Source: Mikania micrantha (taxonomy: Eukaryota > Streptophyta > Magnoliopsida > Asterales > Asteraceae). From it: a DNA stretch of 64,000 nt. The first letter of the stretch is position 1, and every line of letters starts with the position of its first letter. This document shows, in pieces, positions 11,447 to 22,450 of the stretch. The translations under genes and the position numbers were made by a program. Under the pieces are notes generated by a model. It did not search any database. It had not been told where the DNA came from and saw only the letters and a program-made list of their open reading frames with translations. The stretch spans positions 15,720,755-15,784,754 of the forward strand of contig CM018695.1 in assembly GCA_009363875.1 (NCBI GenBank), in the 5' to 3' direction.

Positions 11447-11689
11447 AAAACAATGTTTAAGCATGCTAGAGGCTTGGACTTAGATTAGTAGTTTTTATTT
11501 TTCTTAGACTTTAAATTTTGGATTAGTATTTCTTTTTATGATGTGATGGATGTTTGAAGTTCTTGGAATGTTAAGCTTGAATTTATGTTTGATGAATTAT
11601 TTGAGTTATTTACATTAAATACCATGTGTTTGTAAACAATCTACAGTTCGTGAATACCCGATAATTTCGTCATTGGTTGGGGTGTTACA

Positions 11690-12410
11690 AAATAATTTGC
11701 ATAAATTTGTAAAACAATTTTTTTTATGTAGAATTAAATTGTATAAACAATAAAATCAAAATAAAAGTTTGAACCTCGATTAACCAAAATCCAACGATTG
11801 AAAAGGCAGAGCAAATGTATAGCAACTTCGTCTATGAGTAATGTGTTTTTGTAGATCATTCATATTATATCCAGAAGATGTTAGTATATTTTAATAAATA
11901 TACTCTAAGTTATAAAACAATAATTAAAATGGTTAATAAATATATATGATATATCTTTTTGATTTGTAACAATTATTATTTTTTTAACTAACAAATAATA
12001 AAAACTTCAGTTTTTATTCTTTTAAAGACTAAAGTTTAAAAATTAAGAAGTTTAATTATAATTTCTCTAATTATTAAATTTAAAAAACACAATTTAGAAA
12101 TAATATTAAACATAAAAAAACCAAAAGTGTAACTTTATCTATTATTTTACTAAAAGTGTAACTTTATCTATTATTTTACTTACTTTGGTTTTAAATAAAT
12201 TAAGAAAAAGATTTATAAAAATCTCATTGTTTAGAACTCTGGTTTATAGTTAATTTTATTTTTGATCAAAAATTCATTATTAAAGAAAACGTTTCTTTTT
12301 ATATAACTGATTTTTAGAAAATAAAATATTTCTTTTTTAAAAATGTTATTTTTAAAAAATTTAATACTCGATAAACTTTTTTTAAATGTGTTTTTTAATC
12401 CAAAGATAAA

Positions 12411-12487
<77 letters not shown>

Positions 12488-12726
12488 GACAAGAAGGAGC
12501 ATATAATCATTTAACATGAGATAATTAAATGGATTGATGAGAAATTAACATGTGTTAATAGTGACGTAAGAATTTAACAAATGGCAAAATATATGCCTTT
12601 TATTGGTAGAGTAAGATGTTTAAATCTCATCCTACACGTTCTTCTTTGTCGTCTATTATGAAAGGATAAGAAAATATTGGTTACGAATTACAAGAGTTAC
12701 GTGCAACTATGCATTAACGTTTATTC
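11690..12726. repeat. AT-rich spacer with a CCCGTGT-family repeat relic and (TTA)n array
   Basis: No gene. At 12123-12180 a 29-bp unit (AAAAGTGTAACTTTATCT ...) is tandemly duplicated. 12180-12560 resembles 53340-53720 (shared AATCTCATTGTTTA.AACTC.GGTTTATA and similar), so this is another copy of that dispersed repeat. 12412-12487 is a run of about 25 TTA units. Confidence 0.6.
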
Positions 12727-12741
12727 TTAGTTGTTAAATAA

Positions 12742-12908
12742 ATTGTCTCCGCGATGGTGGCGTAGTGGTAAGTGGTTGGGAATTCATAATGGAGGTCTAG
12801 GGTTCAAAGCCCGACACCATCCAATTTTCCCTGGGTCACGCGATTTACCTCCCTCATGTTGGCCGTGAGACCGATAGGTGAGGGGCGCCTAATGGTGGCG
12901 TTCACCAT
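12742..12908 (+). mobile_element. SINE with 15-bp target duplication
   Basis: The 5' part has a tRNA-like pol III promoter: A box TGGCGTAGTGGT and B box GGGTTCAAAGCCC, about 35 bp apart. The element is flanked on both sides by TTAGTTGTTAAATAA (12727-12741 and 12909-12923), a perfect 15-bp duplication as made by LINE-driven insertion. It is about 167 bp long and ends without a long A tail. It has no coding capacity. Confidence 0.85.
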
Positions 12909-12954
12909 TTAGTTGTTAAATAACATGGGAGACTCATGTTATCAAGGTGTTTGA

Positions 12955-13235
12955 ATCCAAAGAATTGCCTCAACTGGTTAAGGTTCATCCTCCCAAAGTA
13001 AAAGTCTTGGGTTCAAACCTTGTTGGGTGCAATTTAATGGATATCTAGGTTAAGGAACGAATCAGGGTTTTAATCCCGGGTTCGAACCTAATGGGGGCGA
13101 TGGTTTACGGATTCCATCCGGTTCCCGTGCATCTGGGGGTACACATGTCTCAAGATTGAAGATCAAGGAATCGATCTTAGCTATCAATCACCAGAAGGTA
13201 GCACGGCGAGACAGTTTGACTACCGTTCAAAAAAA
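12955..13235 (+). mobile_element. SINE with 14-bp target duplication and A tail
   Basis: An A-box-like GCCTCAACTGGTTAAGG and B-box-like GGGTTCAAACC lie near the 5' end; a second GGGTTCGAACC follows about 65 bp on. The element ends in a short A run and is flanked by ATCAAGGTGTTTGA (12941-12954 and 13236-13249). A related copy, truncated by an LTR element, is at 54858-55071. The two SINEs at 12742 and 12955 are separated by only 17 bp beyond their target duplications. Confidence 0.85.
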
Positions 13236-13489
13236 ATCAAGGTGTTTGACTCCTATCATTTAGGTTCAACTTTCAAATCCTCTTGAATGTTTAGTTAAGT
13301 ACGTGTGTTTGTGGTTCTATAATATATATATAAAGTCATAAATGTGGTGGTTGAAATATAAATGAACTTACAAGTGCCCTAATATGTATTAAGGGAAATG
13401 ATGAAATAATAAAAAAAATTGCCTAGAAAGCGTAAGAACTAATAAGATTCCAACATATGTCATGGTAATTTAGGTATAACGTCTTATTT

Positions 13490-13685
13490 TTTATACTATA
13501 TTTTTTATTTCTGTGTACAATATTCTTTTTTTGTTCTGTATATTTTTTTGTACTAGATTTTTGTGTTTTTTATACTTTATTTTTGTGTCGTACTATATTT
13601 TTATTTTTTTGTATTAGATTTTTACTTTTTTGTACTGGATTTTGTTTTTTGTACTGAATTCTTGTTTTTATATTTTAGCTTGCTA
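13490..13685 (+). repeat. Degenerate tandem TTTTTTGTACTRGAT repeat
   Basis: T-rich words of the form TTTTTGTACTAGAT or TTTTTGTACTGGAT recur every 18-30 bp, giving a spurious Phe/Leu/Tyr-rich frame. No gene signature. Confidence 0.6.
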
Positions 13686-13689
13686 CATG

Positions 13690-16370
13690 TCAAAATCTTA
13701 TTAATTCTAACTCTTGGGCAAAAGTCTTTTCTTAGTATATCCAACCCCTATGTATTAACACATTTTTTAAATAGCAATGTATAATATTTAATATGCAAGT
13801 ATTACAAGATAATTCTAGTGTGTGTTTGAAGTTTTTCTTTTGTCCAACGTCAGATTACCAATTTACACTCGCCATATCACAACTAGAACTTCATTGATTT
13901 AAATTCATCAAGAACACAAACTCGTATCAATTGATATATAAGTCATTTGAATGTGGAATAACAAATATTTCATTACTCTTCGTATTTCGACACGTCTCGT
14001 ATATGCCTGTACGAGACGTATAAATGAGTAATCATTGTCTGACAGAATTTGTCAGTGTTAATTATTGGACTGCTACATGCCTTGTATAAGTCTAAACGCG
14101 TCGTATACACCAACACGCGACGTATAGACTTACACGCGACGTATAGTTCCTATATGCAACGCATACGTGACCAGTTATTGTCGAATCATTAGATGTCAGA
14201 GGAGTTACACATCTCTCATAAACTTATACAAGGTGTATAGGTAAAATAAAAAAGTTGGATTCGTGAATAACCATTCTCTTAAAAAATCTCATATATATGC
14301 TTACACTTTAATGTTGCTTGAGTATTTGTTAAAGATGTCACTTTTAAATCATAAAATAAAACTTCAACTCTTATCCCTACACAAACTGAAATAAATTAGA
14401 TGTGTTTACCAGTAGAATTTAAAAATTATTTAAAAGTCTAAACAAAAAATTAAGACACATTGGAGAGTCAAATATGACAATAAATTAAGGAGACGTGACC
14501 TCAACGGCTAAACGAAGTGGGAAACAAGTCAACATCCATTTTACGTCCATTTTACATTAAAAACTCCCATAAAAACAAACCTATATGGTATTATTATACT
14601 AAATAAATAATTAGTTGTTATGTTGTTGATTTTTGTACAGTTTATATTTTTTTATTGATTTTCTAGAATGTTAATGATTAAAAATAATTAATTGACCAAA
14701 ATAAAATTTATTTTAATGATTTATTAAAACTAAGTAAAGTTTTTTAACTATATATTATGTAACATAAACTTTAACGTAATTCATTTAAATAATAACTAAC
14801 AAGTAATAAAAAGTTAAAAACATCATTTATAATCACACAATTTAAATGATATAAAATTAAATTCTATTCAAGTTAAAAGAATTGCTTTATGTTTTGTAAA
14901 CTTATGTTTAGAAATGTTTATTTTTTTTAATTTTTAACTGATATTGTTTTTAATTGACATCATTCAACTTTAGTATTTTAAAGTTTTCACTAATTGTTAT
15001 ATATGAATGTTAAATCTTTTTTATTTCAAATTTGTCCATCATGCAAACTTTTTAAAAAAGTAATAGTTTATAAAATGATAAATTATTTAACTCATATAAT
15101 ACATGATTTTCTAGACTAGTATAATATATGTATAAACATAGTTAATTTATATATATATATGTTATTTATGATTTTTATAATGAGGTTAAAACACTAAAAA
15201 TGATGAATAAAACATTAAATATCTTAGTTTTTTTTTTAAATAAGGTATTTATAAACAAATAAACATACCTGTAATATCCCAATAAACAGTATGGTTAAGT
15301 TGTAACTAACATTAACCTTAATTATATCTTAATGAGAAAAAGATGCTTCTGGAAAAAAAAAAAAACCCACAATAAAATTAGGAATTTATAATATTTATTT
15401 ATACATTAGACGCATTGAAATTAGAAAGAAGAGATCCAGAGTATTTTATTGAAAATATTGTTTAAAAAATATTTTTATATTGGTAAAATATAATTTCAGA
15501 AAACTAGCATTTATTATATATATATGCGTACGTACTGTATCAAGATAATGCACGTCTAGTTTATATTTTGAGTTAACTGATACCTCAGATAGCATTAAAT
15601 GACTACTGTCACTAATTATATTGATGACACAAAGACTCAGGTATCAGACTCACAATTATTATTTATTATTAATATTTTTCTCTATATTTGTCATAATATA
15701 CATATATACCAGGCATCGATTAATTTTTGTTAATTTTATGAAATTTAATTACTCTTATTGTTAAATTAAATTATTGAAAAAAAACCAGAAGATCATGCAT
15801 GATCATCTTCAAACTTTCTGAAAACAATAAAATCATTTTTTTTAACGGCAAATTTCATTAAAACACCAAGAGCGAGCAAGATATAAAATCATATTTATTT
15901 TGAATAAAATAAACATTTATAGTTTATAGGTAATCTAAAGATGTGCTTAATAATAATGAAATCAAACATAGATAACCTATAAAACAGTTTAAAGAGTTAA
16001 AATAGGGTGAACAATAAAACAAAACTAAATTAGAATATATCTTTATACATTTATTTTCTTTAAATACTATAAACTATGACAAATAAAAGTGTTTGAAGCA
16101 TTTCTTTTTCCTTAAACAAGAGAAGTAGAGAACTATGTATATGTCTATAAATTGAACTTTTGATGTATATGTGTGTATTTTAATTTATTTTTTTGATTTT
16201 CTCAAAATCTAATATGAAACTAAGTTTGTCATATCTGTTAACAGCTCTAAGCCTAACCAGATGCATTTGAATTTTAATGTCAAATAACTTGTATCCGGGT
16301 TGTATATGTATGTAGAGTGAGAGATATCATACCATGAAAGATCTTGAAGGCAAGTGCTTTATAAGTTAGT
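13690..16370. other. Intergenic region upstream/downstream of MIR390 with no protein gene
   Basis: AT-rich, no coding signature. Contained curiosities are a cluster of ACGCGACGTATAG words (14090-14165), a short inverted repeat with the arms CTGATACCT and AGGTATCAG (15570-15651), and at about 15837-15885 a minus-strand poly(A)-ended tail (TTGGTGTTTTAATGAAATTT) that resembles the 3' end of a LINE, too short to be sure. Otherwise I see nothing. Confidence 0.5.
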
Positions 16371-16393
16371 GTGAGAGTAGCAAGAAGAAGCGG

Positions 16394-16414
16394 TGAGGCT
16401 CAGGATAGATAGCG
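16394..16414 (-). ncRNA. miR390 star strand
   Basis: The 3'-arm partner of the mature strand, starting CGCTATC and ending GCCTCA. It differs from the common star sequence at a few pairing-neutral positions. Confidence 0.85.
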
Positions 16415-16451
16415 CCACATAACTAAACGTGATTTGTGTGCATTTTATACG

Positions 16452-16472
16452 GGCGCTATCCCTCCTGAGCTT
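16452..16472 (-). ncRNA. miR390: Mature miR390
   Basis: The 21-nt guide strand lies on the 5' arm of the precursor. It starts with the 5' A preferred by AGO7 and ends GATAGCGCC. No base departs from the conserved form. Confidence 0.95.
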
Positions 16473-16495
16473 TACAGATTCTTTCACGCTGATTT

Positions 16496-18170
16496 CTAAA
16501 CAAATATCATGGCCATCATCATATGCATCACCATGATGGACATCATAATACATTTGCCATATACACATGCATGTGTATCTAGATATATACATATATAAGC
16601 ATTCTATGCATTAATAATACATACACTATATATATACAAATTTTGATAAACCATAAAGTTCAAAGTGATAGTAGTGTTCATAGTGATGGGTGGTGAAATC
16701 AAAGTGGCCATGGTCAATATATATAGTAGGGGGGAGAGCTGATCGAGGTGAGGGTGTTGGTTTGAAAGTTAAATCACACACATAAGGTATACAGCTGGAC
16801 AAATGTAGTATTTTGTTATAATTTTAAATATGATTAATTAATCAAGGTTGCAAAAGTCACTAGGCTCTCATAAGCTGAAACAGTTTATTATAACGAGTAA
16901 TTGGGTAGTACAGTCTGTTTAGATGGGGAGTACTTTGGAAGTACTCGGCTTCAGAACAATTTATTGAAACGAGTACTCGGCCTGAAGGCCGGCTTTTATA
17001 ACAATGTGATTAATACGTAAAAATGTATTTTTATATGCATAAATAATAAAGTCATCTTTAAAAATTATAAAAAGTGGGTTTATTATGTCCGCGCGTCACA
17101 CCAGGTTATCACAGTACACTATCAAGAATAGGTATTATATATAACTTGGAAAACATAAGTTACATAGCAAAATCAAATCTCTTATCACTAACCCTATACA
17201 AATTTTTCATAAAAACATAAAATCATACAAATTCTCACAAATATGTTATAAATATAATAGAACTCACAAACTCCGTTTCACTGGCAATTAATCGTTTGAA
17301 TTATAAGAAAAACCCAAATATCTAATAAATCTCTCAAATTTAATAATCTTATCGCTGTTTACTACTTTTAAATTTTAAAAAAACATCCGATAATACAAGT
17401 CTAAATTTTCAAAACATCACTATAAGGATCAGTAACCTAAATAATATAATATATATACGTATATAATATTGAATATATATATATATATATGATATTAAGA
17501 ATTGTATCCACCCACTATATAATAATAATACTCATACTATTTATTTTTATATTTTTAATATTATATAGTAATAATGAGATATTGAGATGCACGCATTTTT
17601 TAATTCATAAAATGGTAAATCAGACTGTAATTTTTGAGGAACTTATTAAAAAATAAGCTCCATTCTTGCTTTAATTAATCGTTGAAGTACGATACTGGTC
17701 CCTTGTTGGTTTATTTATTTAATTTTCATGGGCTTATATTTTTATCAAATGATTTCCGATATTTTATTTTCTCACTTTCAATAAGCGATAAATTTATATA
17801 GAAAGATGAAACTTTTATCTATGAATTTTAATTGCCCTATACCTTTAATACTACTAAGAATAATAAAAGATGTCAAGTAACGTTTAATACGATCATTATA
17901 CTTGGGTTTAATGGTTTTTTTCAAGTTTTAACAAAATTACAAAAAAAGAAAAAAAAGAAAAAAAAAAAAACAACAACAACATTAAGCCAATTGTTCTAAT
18001 GCGCAAATAATTAATTCTAAACAATATTAACATACATATATGCATACATGTGTAATAATAATAGGCGCGCACACACATATATAAACACGTATTAGTGTTG
18101 ATTTTGTCAGAGTTACTTGGTTTTCCTCAATAGAAATGTGTTAGCAATGAAACCTTAGATTATATATATA
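16496..18170. other. MIR390 upstream region and AT-rich spacer
   Basis: No protein gene. 16850-17000 contains GGTTGCAAAAGTCACTAGGC and three GAGTACTCGG-like words, resembling the sequence at 49780-49860 and probably an old MITE. The rest is AT-rich with TA runs (17460-17490) and a poly(A)-like stretch at 17940-17970. Confidence 0.45.
16716..16726 (-). promoter_or_regulatory. Candidate TATA box of MIR390
   Basis: On the minus strand ACTATATATATTGACC lies about 245 bp upstream of the mature miRNA. A second TATA-like run (TATATATATAG, about 16617-16636) is closer. Position alone cannot decide which is used. Confidence 0.35.
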
Positions 18171-18176
18171 TATATA

Positions 18177-18581
18177 GGAGAGTTCAATAGAATACTGCTC
18201 ACTTTGCAGAAAACTAAAAAAACTCCTACTAATCAATCAATTTTAAAAAAAAATAATTTCACAATTTTTATTATTATTAGCTTAGAAATGATATAAACAA
18301 AAAAAATTAATAAAATCGTAGATCACGAAATTACGTATATGTAACCTATAAAGTTACATGTATGTAATTCAAATATGTAGTTTACAAGTTACATATATGT
18401 AATCAATGAGTTACATATATGAAATAACATGAATTACATAATTTTTTTTTATTTTTTTTCTTTTTGTTAACAAACATAATCTTATAATAAAACAAAATGT
18501 GAAACAAAAAAAAAACGAAATTGATTGATAACAAGTGTGATTAGTTTTCTTCAAAATGGTGGTTTTCTTAGTAACACTCTC
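18177..18581. mobile_element. MITE-like element with imperfect inverted ends
   Basis: The left end GGAGAGTTCAATAGAA ... AAAACTAAAAAAACTCC ... AATCAATCAATTTT is mirrored by the right end, whose complement reads GAGAGTGTTACTAAGAA ... AAAACTAATC ... AATCAATTTCG. The centre has repeated GTTACATATATGTAA words. TA-rich flanks hide any target duplication. Confidence 0.5.
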
Positions 18582-18599
18582 ATATATATATACTAAGTT

Positions 18600-19045
18600 A
18601 GTACCCCGTGTATTACACGGGATGAATAAAATATGATAAATAATTATCAATTATAATTTAAATACTATAAGATGATATTTAAAATGACATGTGATTAATT
18701 TTATATATTTAATAATTTAAGTAATAAAATAATTATATTTTTTATTTAAATAATAAGTTTTTTAAAGTTTCTTTCTTGAAACATATCGTTTTGAAAAACC
18801 GTTTTTGAAATTTTATTTTTTATAATAATTTATTTTTTTAAATGTTTTTTTAATATTAATATATTTTTAATATATGAATTTTTTTAATTTTAAAATATAT
18901 TAAAGTATATTTAATATTCAATATAATGAATTATAATTTATATAAAATATATTTAATAAGAGAGAGTGGCGGGAAAATTAAAGTTTATGTGCTATAGAAA
19001 GGTGACATGTGTTCATAAAAAAACTATTATTTATTATAATAGATA
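18600..19045 (+). repeat. Copy of the dispersed CCCGTGTATTACACGG repeat
   Basis: Opens with CCCCGTGTATTACACGGG, a perfect short hairpin, followed by AT-rich sequence like that at 53050-53700 and 54555-54615. The end near ATTATTTATTATAATAGATAGAT is also AT-rich. It has no coding capacity. A Helitron-type or other non-autonomous DNA element is possible. Confidence 0.5.
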
Positions 19046-19238
19046 GATAAATGTTCATAAGAAATTTCTTATTTTGTAGAAAACTAAGAAAACTCATACT
19101 TACTAATAATTTTTTAGAAAAATTTTTCTTAATATATTATTATAAGGCTAAAAATGTTATAATGAAAAATAAAATTTTAATAAAGATATGTAGATAATTA
19201 AATTATGTATATGTAAATCAAAAACTTACGCATATAAT

Positions 19239-19248
19239 TCATAAAGTA

Positions 19249-19298
<50 letters not shown>
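19239..19298. repeat. (AC)n(AT)n microsatellite
   Basis: A run of AC units changes directly into AT units. Confidence 0.85.
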
Positions 19299-19300
<2 letters not shown>

Positions 19301-19829
19301 CTAGTATGTGTAACAAACAATATACATGTATGTAATAACATGAAATACATTTGATGTTTAAAAAGATATGCAAGATTTGAATTGATTTTGACATAGTTAT
19401 TTTAGTTATTACAATAAGTTTGAATTATATTTTATTTTAGCAATCTTATATATACACACACATGTATATGACACACAAACATTATCTGGTATCTTTGTAT
19501 TTTTTGAAGGAAGCCTCCAAAATCATCCTCAAATATCAACTATACATACTCGTCTCCACGTAAAATTACTTAAAGATAATAGATACAAAAAATATAAAAA
19601 AGGACATACCACCACCCAATGTAATCTTTCGACCATAAGACGAGAGACCTTGGAATCATGATTTCATGCGCAAATAACTACAAAGAAGAGAAGCCGGTTT
19701 TCGAGGATTTTTTGTCCTAAAATTGCAAAATATTCCTAAAATTGGAATTTAATATATTCCATTTACCATGATTTCTAATCAAGAATTCAGGGTTTATAGA
19801 AGGGAATGTTCCCCTAAAAAGTCTTTTTT

Positions 19830-20200
19830 GTCTAAAAACGCTATGAAGGATGTTTAAAACCTCGAAAACCGACCCAAACAAACACCGATTGAATTCGTTT
19901 TTACATCATTGGAACCAACTTGTAATTCTCTAAAACCTAAACCTTAAATCATAAACAATAAACCCTATTAATGAAACCAAAATTATAAAAACAAACCCTA
20001 AACATAAAGATAAAAGCTAAAAGCTAAAAAAAACATGCCCTAAAATCCAAACTTTAAAACTAGTTGTTAAATACAAAACCAAAAATCAAATATTGTAGGG
20101 TTCGATGAGACGGTTCCAATGACATCAAAATGAGTTCAATCGAAGTTCGTTTGGGATGGTTTAAAGAATTTTAAAATCATTTTTAGCCTTCTTAGTCAAA
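19830..20200. repeat. Fold-back repeat with loop of AAACCCTAAAC words
   Basis: 19850-19918 (CCTCGAAAACCGACCCAAAC ... CATTGGAACC) and 20112-20175 (GGTTCCAATGACATC ... GTTTGGGATGG) are inverted copies of about 70 bp. The loop between them is rich in AAACCCTAAAC-like words that resemble telomere repeats but are not a tandem array. A MITE or inverted duplication is likely. Confidence 0.6.
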
Positions 20201-20240
20201 ATATACTTTTTATTTGATCCTTAATTACCCTATATATATA

Positions 20241-20690
20241 GGGAATAGATAATTTGAAAACCACTTCTTAGTACGAAAACAGTGAAAACCATGTAAAAAA
20301 ACGTATTTTTTTTTAAATTTTTTTTTACAAGTTTGTAACACTATTGGGCACATTTTTATAAAAAAAAATCAAAAAGCACCGACCATATATTTTTAAAAAA
20401 AATATTTTATAAAACCATGTAAAACATACGTAACTCTTCGTCAGATCTGATGAAATTTTTTTACGTTTGTTAAGTATGTTTTACATCGTTTTATAAAATA
20501 TTTTTTTTAAATATATGGTTGGCGCTTTTTTGATTTGGTCGGCGCTTTTTTGATTTTTTTATAAAAATGTGCCAAATAGTGTTACAAACCTGTAAAAAAA
20601 ATTTCAAAAAAAATACGTTTTTTTACATGATTTTTACATGGTTTTCACGGTTTTCGCACTAAGAAGTGGTTTTCAAATTATCTATTCCCT
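20241..20690. mobile_element. Fold-back MITE, about 450 bp
   Basis: The termini GGGAATAGATAATTTGAAAA and TTTTCAAATTATCTATTCCC are exact inverted repeats, and similarity continues inward for about 210 bp per arm (AACACTATT.GGCACATTTTT and its complement, and others). Both sides border a TATATATA run. No coding capacity. Confidence 0.8.
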
Positions 20691-21169
20691 ATATATATAT
20701 ATATATTTGTTTGTTTTTTATTATACAATATTCCAAGTATTTAGGTAGATTTGCATGCGAAATTGAGTTTTAATCAAATAATAATACTCAAAAGATTTCA
20801 CTAGGATAATATTTGTAACACTTAGAAAGAGTGGGATGCACACATATCTTATCTGTATTTTTAAAGTAAGAAAAGTTACTATAAAAGGGATATCCAACTC
20901 AAATATAAATAGACAATTACATATAATCAAGTAAAATACAAATAAAATAGAGAGCTATTATTTAAATTGAAGAAATAACACAATAAATGACAACATATGT
21001 AGTAACATGCCTTTGCTATGTGTGTTTAATACATTGTTCGTTTATCACATGCTTATTTGCTATGTGTTATATATACATATTATTATAGAGAAATGTCATA
21101 GTTGTTATGATGTCTTTATTTGCACTTAGTTAGAAATGTTTTGGATTAAGATAATTTTATATCATTTGA
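20691..21169. other. AT-rich spacer, nothing recognised
   Basis: Only short chance frames and no repeat ends that I can place. Confidence 0.5.
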
Positions 21170-21332
21170 TTTACTATAATATCGGAGATTTTTCCGGTAG
21201 TTATTCCAAGGATGTTCTCCGATTTGTAATCATGACGAATTTTAATAAGTTGAATATATTGAAATTTATCTCATTTAGTATTATCACAATATATATATAT
21301 GTATGTGTGTGTGTGCGCAATTATATAGATAC

Positions 21333-22124
21333 TGTTGGATCGAGTTGTGTAACTTACACAACACTTTCACAAGTTATCTTCTACAAAGTTGATAGATGCG
21401 GAAATTCTATCAACTTGTTTTGCAAAAAACATATTGAAACATAATACAGAAAGCAGTTATAAATTCAAGGTCAAAGTATATTGCATTCAACTGTTGAGTT
21501 TACAAGTCTTAGCTCAAGCACTCGCTCGTACCTTGCTAACTAACAAATGAAGGATTATATACTAGACCTACAGCTGTATCCTCGTAGGGATACAAGGCTG
21601 GACAAAACACTAGAAACAAACGTATGCTAAATCTAGTATCTGTTATGGTCTTGACAAGGCCAAGCCATATTAATTACAATTAATACAAAAGACTCCATTG
21701 ACTTTTACAATAAATACCTAACAACAAAACGCATTAACTGCTTTGTATCTTTGTAGTTCTGACAAATCTTCTTTGTTGTTGACTAACATCGGAATGTCTT
21801 TTCTGTTGGTCTGAGTGTGAGAAAGCAGCTCTGATTATTTCCATAAGTATCCAGAACCTTTATCAGAGAGAAAGTCTTCGGAAGTCTTTGTCTTGGTAAC
21901 CACTGATGATCGGAAATGCTAATGATCGATTGGAGGCACTGATCGATTTGAACCTCTAAGTACTAAAGAGGGATCCGGAAGCTTTCAGTGGAAGAGAATT
22001 ATCCTTTGGAAGAAATGGTTCTTCCGAAGGTTAATTCTTATCTTTCAGCGGTTGTATGTCTTCTGAAAGTTCAAGACTTGATCCAGAGATGTTTTGATGC
22101 GCATCAGACTTAATGGTCTTTACA
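21333..22124 (-). repeat. Copia 3' LTR
   Basis: Plus-strand ends are TGTTGGATCGAG and GGTCTTTACA. It nearly matches 26506-27298, with scattered substitutions and single-base indels. The polypurine tract (GCTTAGGGGGAGAC on the minus strand, 22125-22138) adjoins it. Confidence 0.92.
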
Positions 22125-22450
22125 GTCTCCCCCTAAGCTGATGCTACCCTAACTTATGTCCTTCATTTATTAAATTTTCAGCTCTTCTCTGGACAGGTAT
22201 TGTAGCAAGTCTTCATTCAAAGTTGTTATTTGGATTGAGTAGAGGAATGTTTGCTAGATCAAAGATGGTTGGAGCAGGGAGACCACATAGTTGATAATCC
22301 TGGAGTTTCACTATGTTTCCATCACATAATCTAAAAAAAAATATTCTCCATTGATAAGTAGCTCCATTCAACAATGGGAAAGTACATATTTATGGGTGTT
22401 TCATCATGCAGTATTTCTCCTTCTGAAAGGACCACGCTTTCTAAAAGGAA

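Larger units (their letters stand above)
5025..11689 (+). mobile_element. Decayed Ty3/gypsy LTR retrotransposon, plus strand
   Basis: A truncated 5' LTR (about 5025-5234) is followed by a tRNA-Met primer site, a broken gag, a protease scrap, a polypurine tract and a 3' LTR (8214-11689). The last 200 bp of the two LTRs match closely, including the end GGGGTGTTACA, which ties the parts together. Reverse transcriptase, RNase H and integrase are missing: only about 3 kb lies between the LTRs, where an autonomous gypsy element needs about 5 kb. The order gag-protease with a gypsy-type gag puts it near the chromovirus type; the clade is an inference. Confidence 0.85.
8214..11689 (+). repeat. 3' LTR of the 5.0-11.7 kb gypsy element
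   Basis: Starts TGTAACATTCCC after the polypurine tract and ends GGGGTGTTACA, matching the 5' stub at 5025-5234. It is 3476 bp including two inserted MITEs (8318-8702, 9093-9508), so about 2.7 kb without them. Within it are a tRNA-like segment (10085-10165), a stretch about 11100-11240 (TTGCATTGATC ... ATAGATCTATTGG ... CCACCCAGG) shared with the outer solo LTR on either side of 29325/44149, and the conserved U5 block at 11396-11446. Confidence 0.85.
16378..16495 (-). ncRNA. MIR390: MIR390 microRNA precursor
   Basis: miR390 loads into AGO7 and cuts or binds TAS3 transcripts, starting production of tasiRNAs that repress auxin response factors ARF3 and ARF4; it thereby shapes leaf polarity and lateral root growth (known for the family). 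On the minus strand, positions 16472-16452 read AAGCTCAGGAGG then GATAGCGCC, identical to the conserved 21-nt mature miR390 as I recall it. The star strand, beginning CGCTATCTATCCTGAG, is at 16414-16394 and pairs with a two-base 3' overhang. The loop is about 37 nt. Outside the duplex, GAAAGAATCTGTA on the 5' side and CTTCTTCTT on the 3' side extend the stem, and the GAATCTGTA flank is also typical of this family. The central mismatch of the duplex (GG against TA) is in the usual place. Everything needed for processing seems present. It is the only host gene I recognise in the window. Confidence 0.95.

Noticed and set aside
12742..12815. tRNA gene
   Set aside because: A and B boxes are good but no cloverleaf with acceptor stem forms, and the 15-bp target duplications mark a SINE.
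16359..16592. 77-codon minus-strand frame spanning the MIR390 hairpin, a possible miRNA-encoded peptide
   Set aside because: It runs through the mature strand and star rather than lying upstream, its N-terminus is low complexity, and no conservation can be judged; a chance frame is more likely.
19930..20060. Interstitial telomere array (AAACCCT)n
   Set aside because: Only isolated AAACCCTAAAC words, with no tandem run.
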